NCBI GenBank assembly: GCA_041391125.1
Contig: JAWKON010000044.1
Span: 1 to 64,000 of the forward strand
DNA length: 64,000 nucleotides
From: JACKBC01 sp041391125
GTDB taxonomy: Bacteria; Chloroflexota; Anaerolineae; Caldilineales; Caldilineaceae
Direction: 5' to 3'
Part shown: piece after piece, positions 40,781 through 50,316 of the stretch
Numbering within the stretch: position 1 is the first letter of the stretch
Layout: each line of letters begins with the position of its first letter
The notes under the pieces: generated by a model
The model's input: only the letters and a program-made list of their open reading frames with translations
Database searches by the model: none
What the model was told of the DNA's origin: nothing
Position numbers and translations under genes: made by a program

Positions 40781-42303
40781 CTACTCCGGCAGCGACGGAT
40801 AGCGCAACCCGGTCATGTGCTGCATGAGGCGCACGACTTGGTGGCTGTAGCCCGCTTCGTTGTCGTACCAGACGTAAAGGGTGCAGCGGTTATCCTGCAC
40901 AATGGTGGCTTTGGAGTCGACAATGCCGGCGTAGGGGGAGCCGACCAGATCGCTGGAGACCACTTCGGTAGAGGCGGTGAAGTCGATCTGATCGCGCAGG
41001 CCGGAATAGAGCGAGACGTGGCGCAGATATTCGTTGAGTTCATCTTTGCTCGTTTCTGCATTCAAATTCAGGTTGAGCATGGCCAACGATACATTGGGAA
41101 TGGGGGCGCGGATGGCGTTGCCGGTGAGTTTGCCGGCCAGTTCGGGCAGCGCTTTGACCACGGCGCTGGCCGCGCCCGTTTCGGTCAGCACCAAATTGAG
41201 GGGAGCGCCACGGCCGCGGCGCTCTTTTTTATGGTAGTTGTCCAACAGGTTTTGGTCGTTGGTATAGGCGTGGACCGTCTCAATGTGGCCGTTGGCAAGG
41301 CCATAGCGGTCGTTGACGGCTTTGAGCACGGGCACAATGGCGTTGGTCGTGCAGCTTGCGGCGGAGACAATTTGCTCGTTCCCCACCAGGTCGGTGTGAT
41401 TAACGCCATAGACAATGTTTTTAATGCCGCCTTTCCCCGGCGCGGTAAGCAGCACGGTGGAGACGCCTTTGGCTTGCAGATGTAGCCCCAAGCCGGCCTC
41501 ATCGCGCCACTTGCCGGTGTTGTCCACCACCACCGCATTGTCGATGCCATATTGGGTATAGTCAATTGCGTTGGGCGCATCGGCGTAAATAAGCTTTACA
41601 TAGTTGCCGTTGGCAATGAAAGCGTTGTTTTCCGCGTCCAAATGAATGGCGCCCTTGAATGGACCATGCACCGAATCGCGGCGCAGCAGACTGGTGCGTT
41701 TGTAAAGATCATCGGCGCCGCCTTTGCGCACCACAATGGCGCGCAGCCGCAATTTGTCGCCGCCGCCGGTGCGCTCAATGAGGATGCGCGCCAGCAGGCG
41801 GCCAATGCGCCCAAAGCCATAGAGCACAACATCGCGCGGCGCCGTCAGCAGTGAACATTTGCCCTTGGCAATGGGCGCCAATTTCTCCTGCAAAAAGTCG
41901 CCAATTTCAATATTGGACGCTTCATCCTGATACTGAATCGTCAGCTTGCCCAGGTCCACGCGGGCCGGTGAAAGATCCATGGCGCTGAGCACTTGCAAAA
42001 CGGGGAAGCTGTCTTGCACGGTCAGTTCGCGATCTATGCTGCGGTCGCTTTCAAAGCCGGAGTTGGCCATCGCCTCTTTTGGAGAGACCAAACTCCGGTT
42101 TTGAAACGGAGCTGAAAGTATAAGAGACGGCGAGCAAAGCGGTGCGCCTTGATGACGCCAATGGCCGATCTGGCACGATTTTGCGTCCGTAGATGGAGAG
42201 CACAACTCTCTTTCGCGATAGAGATAGCCGATGAGTGGCAGCATGGCCTCGGCGATTTTCCCTGCTTTTTCCATTCGGCTAAATGTTGGTCGGATAGTTG
42301 CAT
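40781..42303 (-). CDS. gap: Glyceraldehyde-3-phosphate dehydrogenase, long (about 480-residue) type
   Basis: This glycolytic enzyme oxidises glyceraldehyde-3-phosphate with NAD(P)+. The catalytic domain is intact: cofactor-binding VVLYGFGRIGRLLARILIER, active-site SAASCTTNAIVPVLKAV, ETVHAYTNDQNLLDNYH and WYDNEAGYSHQVVRLM. The N-terminal extension matches the long GAPDH type of proteobacteria: MQLSDQHLAEW at 42303, then AGKIAEAMLPLIGYLYRERE, VIKAHRFARRL and LTVQDSFPVLQ. These segments lie in three frames. Between AHRFARRL and ELTVQDSFP about 90 nt are extra and include a palindrome (42048-42108). The frame is clean from about 42090 to the end. Confidence 0.85.
42048..42108. repeat. Palindromic insert in the 5' part of gap
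   Basis: CTTTCAAAGCCGGAGTTGG (42048-42066) pairs with CCAAACTCCGGTTTTGAAAC (42088-42107), spaced by about 21 nt. It falls where the long-type GAPDH family has no insertion. Confidence 0.7.
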
Positions 42304-42678
42304 ACTGGTAACCTCAAAAAATGAACTACAGATTTTACAGATTATTCGTCCGTGAAAAAAGCTTGATTATAGCGCAAGCCGCGGAGGGCGTGTATTTCGA
42401 ATGGTTGACAATAATTGTATGATTATTGCAAAACGCGCCGGCATCTGGAGTTCATTGGGAGAGGAACAACGGCAAAACAGAGGGATACAAAGAAGCGCCG
42501 CGAATAGCCGAGAAATGGAGGCTGAGCCTTCGCTTGATTCCCGCCCCTAGCACTGCGGCCAGAGGAGGGGTGAATAGGCTACCCAAATTAATCGAGCCGC
42601 GATGCTGGATAACCCCGGACACCATTCCAAGCGTCCGTGTACCCCACGTCCGTGGGAAAATATGTTACGCCAATGATC
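42304..42678. other. Intergenic region
   Basis: No gene seen. A half-copy of the ACAGATTTTACAGATTATTC word motif occurs just upstream of gap. The gap promoter should lie here, but I see no convincing -35/-10 pair. Confidence 0.4.
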
Positions 42679-45600
42679 CTAGCGGGCGTGGCACATGGCG
42701 GCATCCTCCGCCGTGCTGCCACAGGCAGGATCGGAGAGTGATCGGTCGCGCTGATTTGGCTCAGCGGCTGGTTCTGTGCGCTCCGTTTGCGCCGCAAGCT
42801 GCTGGCTCACGACCACGCCGTTCTGATAGTGGATGGTGAGAACAGGGGGCGCCGGCGTAATTGGGCTGGCCAAGAATGAACGATAGGATGGGTCGCGATT
42901 CGCCGCTCCCACCTCTTTTAAGAGCAGACCCGTGTTGGGGAGCTGACCATTGATCCAGCCCTGCACCAAGCCGGTGACATCGTACGTAAACAGCAAATCA
43001 CCCGCATGGGGGATAGACAGGCGGCCCCATTCTTCGGCCACGGCCGGCTGCGTGTTCCAGGTGACGTTGCAAGCGGCCCAAGGCGCATTGACGCGATAGA
43101 CGCCAACAGTGCGCAACGTGCCTGGGACATCGAACGAGTCCCAGAGATAGAGCGTTAGTTCCGCCTTTTGAATGACCGTGCGCGCCGGAATATCGGACAC
43201 GTTAAACTTGAGCAGGCTGGCATATCGGTTGCCCACCCACATGGTGTCATCGTGACAAAAGTTTTGAGTGGGCTGTACTTGCGAAATGTCGGTCTCCTCC
43301 ACGGCATAAACTGTGGGGGGCAACTCAATGCGCTCCTGCTTCAGCACAAGGGGCAGATGCACCAACCGGTCGTCGCGCACGACAATGCGCACCGAAGCCG
43401 TTGTCGCCAAATTCCCGGTGTCGGAAATAAGCAGCGACACGGTGGGCGAGCCGGTAAAGCCCGCCAGCGGCGCCATGTTGAGATAGCGATTGTCGTCCAG
43501 CGAAATGCCGGCGCTGATGGGCGCTGTGCTGGTCAGCGTATAGGTCAACACATCAGAGGGGTCTTGCATGTCGATGGTGTAGGACCAAAGATCAATCTGT
43601 CCGATGCTTTTGCCATTTTGCTGCAATGTTTGCTGTGCAATGGGGCCACAGCGCTTCGCATTGCCGGCTGCACAGGTGTAAATGTGTACGTCATCCACAA
43701 ACCAGCCGCGCTCACCTGTCCCTATATCTGTACCCACACGGAAGCGGAAACGCACACACCTGGGCCAACGTGCTCAGATTCAGCTTGCTACAAGAAGCCG
43801 CGGCTGTCGCCCACAAAGGCTTGCCGTCCGCCCAGGGGTTTTCGAAGCCGGTGTCGATTTGGCCAGTATAGCCATTCGTGCTAATCAGCGTCTGCGTAAG
43901 GTCTCACGTGTTGCCGTTATTCGTGCTGTATTCCACAAGGCCGCCATCATAATATTGGCGCACGCCGCTTATATTCAGAGCGTTTTCAAAATCCCACATG
44001 TGGCGGAAAGCTTCATCTGGGCATTGGCCGGCAGGGTCAGGCTGCGCGCCATGGCTATCACTGAATCAGACCTTTCATCCTGATCATCCCCCCACAAGCT
44101 CTGAGACCGCTGGCGGTATTGCGCACATTTTGCTTGAATGGGTCGTCATTATCCGTGGAAGGATAGAACCAGCCGTTCGGCTCTACAATCGCCTGCGCGC
44201 GCCAGTTGCCGCTGTCCAGGTGCTCCATGTCGTCCCAAAGAGCAGTTGCGCCGCTTGGCCGGCCGGGCAGAGCGGCTCTTCGACCGGTGGGTTGCACAGC
44301 CCGAGCTTCATCTCCACAGCGTCGACCACATCGGCCACGGTCTGCTGTTCGGCCGCGCTAAAGTTCAGGCTGATGCTGGCTTGCACCAGCGCATCGGCCA
44401 GATCGGCGTAGCTGCTGCCCGAGGTAAGGTGGTTGGCCAGCGCTTCGTAATAGAGCTGGGCCGTTTTGGGCAACCCGAGGCCGGTGATCGTGTGGCTGTT
44501 AAATGTGCCGCCATCGGTCAGCAAAAAGGCCGCCTTGTTATTGACGCCAGAATTGGTGTGTACACCACCCTGGTCGGTTTCATTGCAGGAGTAATTGCTG
44601 CTGAGCATCCGGTCCGGGTCGTCAAAAATGGTCGGGATTGGCCATGTTGCGGATGGCGCCGCTGCTGGTATTTTCGCCCATCTGCCATTTGACCGCCGGC
44701 GCGTCATTGCCGGCGCCATTGGTCTGGTCAATAAACTCGCCGAACACACGCCAGCGGATTCATTGATGGCGCCACTCTGATACGAATAGAACAGATTGGC
44801 CGTGTTCAACCAGTGCGCGACAGCTCGTGGCCTACTACATCATCCGCCGCCGATAGCTTTCGCCAAAGACCAGTTGTTGACCATCCCAAAATGCATTGTC
44901 ATACGGGCAATCTTCTGAAAAACAGACGCGCACCACGCTCACCAGCGGCGCGCTGGCGTCATCATAAGAATCGCGCTGCAACTGGCTTGCAGAAAATCGT
45001 AAAAGCCACCATATTCATACACCAAATCCACATCGGTAATGCCGGTGGCTACTTCGGGCCTTCGGTGCGAATAAGGGCCGGGCAGCCCCAATGTGGTGTT
45101 GCTGGCGTGATCATAGACGACACGATTTTTGACTTGCCAGCGGCGCTTGAAGACCACGACGCCGCTGTGCGCATCGACCAGCACCCACCAGCTGACGCGC
45201 CGCGCCTCATCATGGACCGTTACGCGCCAGACCAGTTGGTTGACATTGGCAGGCGATCATCCAGCAGCACCGGGTTGTAAATCCACAGTGCGGCGGCGGA
45301 CGCCGTCAGCGCTGACGCATCCAATTGCGCATGTTTGCCGTGCTTGCAGCACCGCCTCCCGCGGCGTTCCTCGGCGGAAATGGCGGGCGTTGGGTCGAGC
45401 TGCGGCCCTGGGGGCCACTTCACCATTGGCGGAAAGCACGCTGCCCGCCCGGTTGTGGACAACCAGGTTCGCCGCCAATCACGGGAATGCCAGCATAGGC
45501 CCGCTGGAGGCGTCACCGTACGCCCATCGGCCAACGCCGCCAGGCGCTGCACGTCAGATCGCGCGGGTTCGGTATGCCAAAGTACTGCCATATTGATCAG

Positions 45601-45851
45601 AGAAAGCCATAGGCAACGTCCGCCGCCGCTTATTGGCCGCCGCCACCTGATACCCTGCCCGGCGTAAACGCATAAAGCGGGCCTGACCGGTGCCTTGGTG
45701 ATAGGCAATGTAGGGGGCGTCGATCTGGGCGGTTTGCTCAACACTTGGGGTGGGGTTTGTCCGCTCTGATTGAGCCTGCAAAGGTTGTGGACGATGTGAA
45801 AAAGAGGGCCAGAATGAGAATGAATGAGATAACATTTTTTTGTAAAAGCAT
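42679..45851 (-). pseudogene. Secreted M4 (thermolysin-like) metallopeptidase with C-terminal DNRLRE domain (frameshifted)
   Basis: The start at 45851 gives a signal peptide, LLQKNVISFILILALFFTSS. A propeptide-like segment follows (DAPYIAYHQGTGQARFMR). The zinc motif is legible as GHELS near 44825-44835, followed by TANLFYSYQSGAINES. The family C-terminal helices DQGGVHTNSGVNNKAAFLLT, LGLPKTAQLYYEALANHLTS and SSYADLADALVQA come next. Downstream lies a MAM/immune-inhibitor-like strand region (RFRVGTDIGTGERGWFVDDV). Then comes a DNRLRE-type domain with LLKFNVSDIPARTVIQKAEL, LTLYLWDSFD, WAACNVTWNTQPAVAEEWG and VTGLVQGWINGQLPNTGLLL. The last 359 codons are one clean frame (43755-42679); the first 2 kb need ten or more indels. 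An extracellular protease is inferred. Confidence 0.75.
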
Positions 45852-46004
45852 GGGGGGAGACTCCGTAGGTTATAGTATTGAGGTGCGTAGTAGTACACAT
45901 TCATGATTTAGGGAAATGTAAGAAGCCCATGCAGTGCGCAAACATCATTGGCGTGGCCACCGATGATTGCGCCATCGATGGTGGAGGAGTATACAAATGT
46001 AAGC

Positions 46005-46031
46005 GCCATCGGCAGATAGCCGATGGCTTTT
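46005..46031 (+). terminator. Intrinsic-terminator-like hairpin in the 45852-46113 gap
   Basis: GCCATCGGC, AGATA, GCCGATGGC, then TTTTGG. It lies right behind a GGAGGAG and an ATG that is directly followed by TAA. No gene is seen upstream on this strand, so its source transcript is unclear. Confidence 0.5.
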
Positions 46032-46113
46032 GGTACCATATGGCGATTGCAACAAAGGTTTTTACCGTCTCATCCACTTCGACGGCAAATGCGCCTCTCC
46101 CAGCATTACATTA

Positions 46114-46187
46114 GCGCCCCTCCAGGAGTCGAATCCTGGGACCAAAGGTTTAGGAACCTGCTCTATCCTCTGAGCTAGCAAGTGGTG
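46114..46187 (-). tRNA. tRNA-Arg(CCU)-like sequence, degenerate
   Basis: The minus strand has a good D-arm (GCTCAGAGGATAGAGC), an anticodon arm with CCT (CAGGTTCCTAAACCT) and a T-arm-like CCAGGATTCGACTCCTGG. Faults: the anticodon loop is one base short, the T loop has one extra base, and the 5' acceptor strand does not pair with GGGGCGC. This is either a tRNA damaged by indel errors or a tRNA relic. Confidence 0.5.
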
Positions 46188-46421
46188 GTTTTGGCCAGCC
46201 ATAAAAATATCACAGCCGCGCAAAATCGTCAAGGAAAATCCGTAATTTATTGCACCAGACTGCACAAATGTGATTCACGCAGTTCTATCCCAAAAATCAG
46301 AACAAGCCCGAGTGGCCACCCCGGCGAAATGGGGGCTACGTATCAGGCAGAAGCAACTTACGTACGCTCAAATGTACAGCTTTGGCGTTACGTTAGATCA
46401 CACGGACCGATAGAGGGATAA

Positions 46422-46622
46422 ATGGATTATGCCCAAACATGCAGCCACCCCAAACAAAGAGAACTCGGTCATCCACCAGAAATTGAACGCTACCTGGAAT
46501 GGCAAGCAAAGCAGTACGTACCCGGTTACTATACGGGTGGGCGCATTCCGGCCCATTTTCTATGGCAAAACGTCCCAACAAATTTGGCTATTTACTCATC
46601 CTCAGCGGCGGCTTCACCCTGA
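46422..46622 (+). CDS. Small protein of unknown function
   Basis: A 66-codon frame containing PPEIERYLEWQAKQYVPGYY and TGGRIPAHFL, a composition that looks like real protein. The last third (after HFL) is probably out of frame, because the next gene starts in it. It may be the first half of one protein with the membrane protein that follows, or a separate coupled gene. I do not recognise it. Confidence 0.4.
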   Translation: MDYAQTCSHPKQRELGHPPEIERYLEWQAKQYVPGYYTGGRIPAHFLWQNVPTNLAIYSSSAAASP

Positions 46623-46776
46623 TTGTTGCGCTCTTTGTGATCTGTCACAGTTTGCATCCACGGTCAATCCCGAAAATTTGATGCGCATGCTCATCGTGGC
46701 GCTGATAGGAATTCTACAAATTATTGCGGGTTGGCGACTTTTGCAAGCGCCCAAAGCCCGTAAAAAACGCCGCTAA
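46562..46776 (+). CDS. Small two-span membrane protein (one frameshift)
   Basis: ATG at 46562 gives AKRPNKFGYLLILSGGFTLI and VALFVICHSL, a first membrane helix. An indel near 46650 joins it to STVNPENLMRMLIVALIGIL and QIIAGWRLLQAPKARKKRR, a second helix with a basic tail. Total is about 71 residues. The function is unknown. It precedes the MoxR gene, whose partners are also membrane proteins, but there is no evidence they work together. Confidence 0.5.
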
Positions 46777-46971
46777 TCCACAGATCTTAATCACTGATCC
46801 TTTATCTCCTAATCCCCTGACTTCAGGTTGATTTCAGCACAACACGCCAGAAGCAGGTATTCTATTCTTTGATTTGGCGTTGCTTGTTAGACGCCATTCT
46901 CTATTTGGGTTACAATACGGGCAACATCAACTTTCCCAATCAATTTGGACCAAACAGAGAACGGAAACCGC

Positions 46972-47923
46972 ATGAAGACATTCAAGGCTTTGCCCGCCAG
47001 ATCACCGAGAATGTGGAAAAGGTGATTGTGGCAAGGCGGAGGTGGTGGAGAACCTCACTATTGCGCTGCCGTGTGAAGGACACGTGCTGCTGGAGGATGT
47101 GCCGGGCGTGGGCAAAACGATGATGGCGCGGCGCTGGCCATTAGCCTGGGCGTAACTCGCCGTCTCCAGTGTACGCCCGATCTGTTGCCCAGCGATGTGA
47201 CCGGCGTCAGCATCTTCAACCAAGAGATCGTTTCACTTTCAGTTTGTCCCCGGCCCCGCCTTCACCTAAGCATTTTGTTGAAGCCGATGAGATCAACCGG
47301 GCCACGCCGCGCACGCAGGCCGCCCTGCTCGAATGCATGGGCGAGCGCCAGGTGATGGTAGACGGGGTGACGCGCATTCGCCGCGCCTTTGGTGCTGGCC
47401 ACCCAAAACCCGGTTGAATATGAAGGCACCTTCCCGCTGCCTCGAGGCGCAGCTCGACCGCTTCCTCTTTAAGATGCATCTGGGCTATCTGTCGGCGGTG
47501 GCGCAGGAGAGCGCCAAGGCTGCTCAACCTGCGCCAACGCCATCCCATTGAAAATTTAGCGAGCACGTGGACGCCTCCACGGCGCCGCAACTGGCCGAGG
47601 CGATCTGGCAGGTGCGGCGGACGACAGCCTGCGCAACTATATTGCCGACGCTGGTGCAAGCCACCCGCGTACATGGCGAGCTGGCCTTGGGCGTCAGCTC
47701 GCGCTCGCTGGCGCTCTATCGCAGCGCCCAGGCGCGCCGCCATCCACGGCCGCGACGAGCGCTGCCCGACGATGTGCAGGCCAGCGCCGCTGGTCATGCC
47801 GCACCGCTGCATTGTGCGCCCCGAAAAGCGCGCTGGTGCAACCGCACGGCGGAAGCCATCGTCAGCGAAATTTTGGAGAAGACGCCGCTAGATTTGGCGA
47901 GTGATATAGAAGTGAGGAATTAG
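46972..47923 (+). pseudogene. MoxR-family AAA ATPase (frameshifted)
   Basis: This cytoplasmic chaperone-like AAA+ ATPase usually acts with a DUF58/VWA protein. Pieces join in order: EDIQGFARQITENVEKVIV, CEGHVLLEDVPGVGKTMMAR (Walker A), CTPDLLPSDVTGVSIFNQ, ADEINRATPRTQAALLECMG (Walker B), ERQVMVDGVTR, ATQNPVEYEGTFPLPEAQLD, RFLFKMHLGYLS, VQATRVHGELALGVSSRSLA, PDDVQA and ILEKTPLDLASDIEVRN. At least eight indels occur in 950 nt. The start is uncertain: the ATG at 46972 is out of frame by one with EDIQGF. DUF58 and DUF4129 genes follow, the usual genomic set. Confidence 0.78.
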
Positions 47924-47967
47924 ATTAGGCGAGTGATGGCGACTCCCGCCTAACTCTAATTCCTACT
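47913..47967. repeat. Word-built palindrome overlapping the moxR stop codon
   Basis: GAGGAATTAGATTAGGCGAG on the left pairs with CTCCCGCCTAACTCTAATTC on the right. The stop TAG (47921-47923) of the MoxR gene lies within the left arm. Confidence 0.7.
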
Positions 47968-47993
47968 CCCTACCCCAACCAAAAAGCACACAT

Positions 47994-49178
47994 AATGTTC
48001 AACAGACCTTCAGAGCGCCGCTGCTTCTGCCAGCCTGCGCTTTTCGTAGCGGTGATTAATGTTCGGAGCCATCTGTTTTGCGGTGGCGGCTGGCTTTTAG
48101 CCAACTGTAAGTGGCGCAGCCTGGCAATGTGGAGATCCAGCGCGAGCTGAATCTGTTTGCCTTTGCCGGCGAAACGCTGGACGGCCGGTGCAGCTCAACA
48201 ATTTGAGCTGGTTGCCGCTGCCCTGGCTGCACATCCAGGAGACGGTGCCGTTCGAACTACTCGGCCAGCAGAATTATCGCCCGCGATCACGTGCCGGGCA
48301 AAGCCAAAACGGTCTATCCGTACGCGCTGCGCTGCTCTAAGCGAGGCTACTATCCCATTGGCCCGCTGCGGCTGAATACCGGCGATCTCTTTGGCTTTGT
48401 GGATGCGGGCTGGCAGGAGACGCAGCCGGTGCATCTGACCGTTTACCCGCGCATCTTTGCGCTGGAGAAGCTGGGATTGCCCAGCCGCTCGCCCTTTGGT
48501 TCGCAAGCCGCCCGCCAGCGCATTTATGAAGACCCCACGCGCCTGGCCGGCGTGCGCGATTACGCCCCCGGCGACAGCCTGCGCAACATCCACTGGAAAG
48601 CCACCGCCCGCGAAGACACATTGCAGGTCAAAAAGTTTCAGCCCGCCATTGCGCTCAACGTGACCGTGGTGCTGGACCTCAACAAAAACGCCTATCCCAT
48701 CAGCGGCGCCGTGGGCAGCAGCGAATGGGCGGTGACGGTGGCGGCCTCGGTGGCCAGCCACATTGTGACCATTCAGCGCCAGCAGGTGGGGCTGATCAGC
48801 AACGGGCTGGACCCGCTGGCCGCGGCCATCGCCACGCCCATCCCCGCGCGCAACGGGCGCGGCCACTTGATGAGCATTTTGGGGCTGCTGGCCCGCATTC
48901 AAATGCATGAGGTGGAGCCCACGCTGGCCGACTGGCTGCCGCCGCAACTGGCCAATCTGGACTGGGGCTCCACGCTGGTGGTGGTGACGCCCAATTTGGA
49001 TGAGCGGGCGCTGTGGACGCTGCACAACGCCTATCGCCGCGGCTCCAATATTGTGGTGCTGGTCTGCGCGCCCGACCCCAATTTCAAGCAGATGCGGGCG
49101 CAGGGCGAGCGGCTGGGCGTACAGCTCTATCGCTCGGTGTGGGAGAAGGATTTACACGAGCTGGCGATGCAGGGGTGA
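47994..49178 (+). CDS. DUF58 domain protein (5' part frameshifted)
   Basis: A DUF58 (VWA-like) protein that normally pairs with MoxR. The clean frame 48291-49178 gives KTVYPYALRCSKRGYYPIGP, LRLNTGDLFGFVDAGW and the DUF58 core YEDPTRLAGVRDYAPGDSLR, RNIHWKATAREDTLQVKKF. The VWA-like strand NVTVVLDLNKNAYPI follows. Upstream, pieces such as FAGETLD, VQLNNLSWLPLPWLHIQETV and RDHVPGKAK continue the beta-rich N-terminal domain in other frames, from an ATG near 47994. It follows moxR and comes before the methyltransferase and DUF4129 genes on the same strand. Confidence 0.82.
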
Positions 49179-49179
49179 G

Positions 49180-49307
49180 GGGATGACAAGATGACGGGAT
49201 GACAAGATGACGGGATGACAAGGTGAGGGGATGACAAGATGACGGGATGACAAGGTGACGGGATGACAAGGTGACGGGATGACAAGGTGACGGGATGACA
49301 AGGTGAC
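49180..49307. repeat. Tandem array, 8 units of 16 bp
   Basis: Eight direct copies of GGGATGACAAGRTGAC with changes at only one or two positions. The words are those of the palindromes at 9312 and 34276, but here no inverted arm exists. There are no spacers, so this is not a CRISPR array. Confidence 0.92.
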
Positions 49308-49385
49308 CGAGCATGTGTACCAAGCTAAGGCTCTGGGTGGACAATAGAGGAGTGCCGGTCGAGTAGTGCGGGGCGGTATCCGCAC

Positions 49386-49430
49386 GTATCGAGACCAAAC
49401 GGGTCGACCCGCTCACTCTGGCTTCGATAC
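49386..49430. repeat. Palindrome with GGGTCGACCC centre
   Basis: GTATCGAGACCA on the left and TGGCTTCGATAC on the right enclose ACGGGTCGACCCGC. It lies in the 49308-49521 gap before the methyltransferase; no gene is seen there. Confidence 0.6.
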
Positions 49431-49521
49431 TGCCGCTGCGCTCCCAAGGCTCCAAACTGCTGTAAGCGCAGCGACGCCGACTCAACCGCCGTTCGCTGTC
49501 TCAGTGTATCAGGGGTGATCT

Positions 49522-50316
49522 ATGAACGGTGTGCAGGATTCATGGCAGGCGGGCGATCCATACGATTATTTTATGGGCCGGTGGAGTCGATTGGTGGCTC
49601 GGGATTTCGTCCAATGGTTATCGCCGGTGCCCGGACTCAAATGGCTGGATGTGGGCTGTGGCTCCGGCGCTTTGAGCGAGAATATCATCCAAAACTGCCA
49701 GCCCGCGGAGTTGATTGCGGTGGATCAATCCGAGGGGTTCGTGGCCACGGCGCAGAAACGGCTGGGCAGCCTGGCGCAGTGCAAAGTGGGCAACGCCCTG
49801 GCGCTGCCCATAGAGGCCGCCTCGGTCAATTTCACGGTTTCGGGCCTGGTCTTGAATTTCATCGCGCAGCCCGCAACGGCGCTGGCCGAAATGCGCCGAG
49901 TGACGCTGCCCGGCGGCGCGGTTGCCGTTTACATTTGGGACTATGCGGGCCAAATGGCGTTTCTGCGCACCTTTTGGGATGCCGCCGTTCAACTTGATCC
50001 GCAGGCGTCCAATCTGCATGAAAGCCACCGTTTTGCCGATGCCACAGATGAAACATTGCGGGCGCTCTTTCAGCGGGCAGGTTTTGTAAATATCGAAGCT
50101 GTTTCCATAGAGATTAACATGATATTCCAAAATTTCGATGACTATTGGCAGCCATTTCTGGGGGGCCAAGGGCCAGCGCCATCGTACGTGCAGCATTTGG
50201 ATGCGTCGGCCAAAACGGAATTGCGCGACGCTGTGTATGAGCGGTTGCCCATCCGTGCGGATGGTTCCATTGCCATGCCGGCGCGCGCCTGGGCAACCAG
50301 AGGAGAGGTGTCATAA
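49522..50316 (+). CDS. SAM-dependent methyltransferase (Methyltransf_11 type)
   Basis: A 264-residue class I methyltransferase. The SAM-binding motif is LKWLDVGCGSGALSENII near 40-57. The acidic residue at the end of strand 2 is in ELIAVDQSEGF, and GNALALPIEAASVNFTVSGL is motif III-like. LPGGAVAVYIWDYAG is the typical post-motif strand. The substrate is unknown. Its stop overlaps the start of the DUF4129 gene (TAATG at 50314-50318), so it is co-transcribed with the MoxR set without an obvious functional link. Confidence 0.9.
   Translation: MNGVQDSWQAGDPYDYFMGRWSRLVARDFVQWLSPVPGLKWLDVGCGSGALSENIIQNCQPAELIAVDQSEGFVATAQKRLGSLAQCKVGNALALPIEAASVNFTVSGLVLNFIAQPATALAEMRRVTLPGGAVAVYIWDYAGQMAFLRTFWDAAVQLDPQASNLHESHRFADATDETLRALFQRAGFVNIEAVSIEINMIFQNFDDYWQPFLGGQGPAPSYVQHLDASAKTELRDAVYERLPIRADGSIAMPARAWATRGEVS

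Noticed and set aside
42401..42430. TTGACA box as a sigma-70 promoter on the plus strand
   Set aside because: No acceptable -10 box lies 16-18 nt downstream and no plus-strand gene follows.
49180..49307. CRISPR-like array
   Set aside because: The units follow each other without spacers and no cas genes are present.
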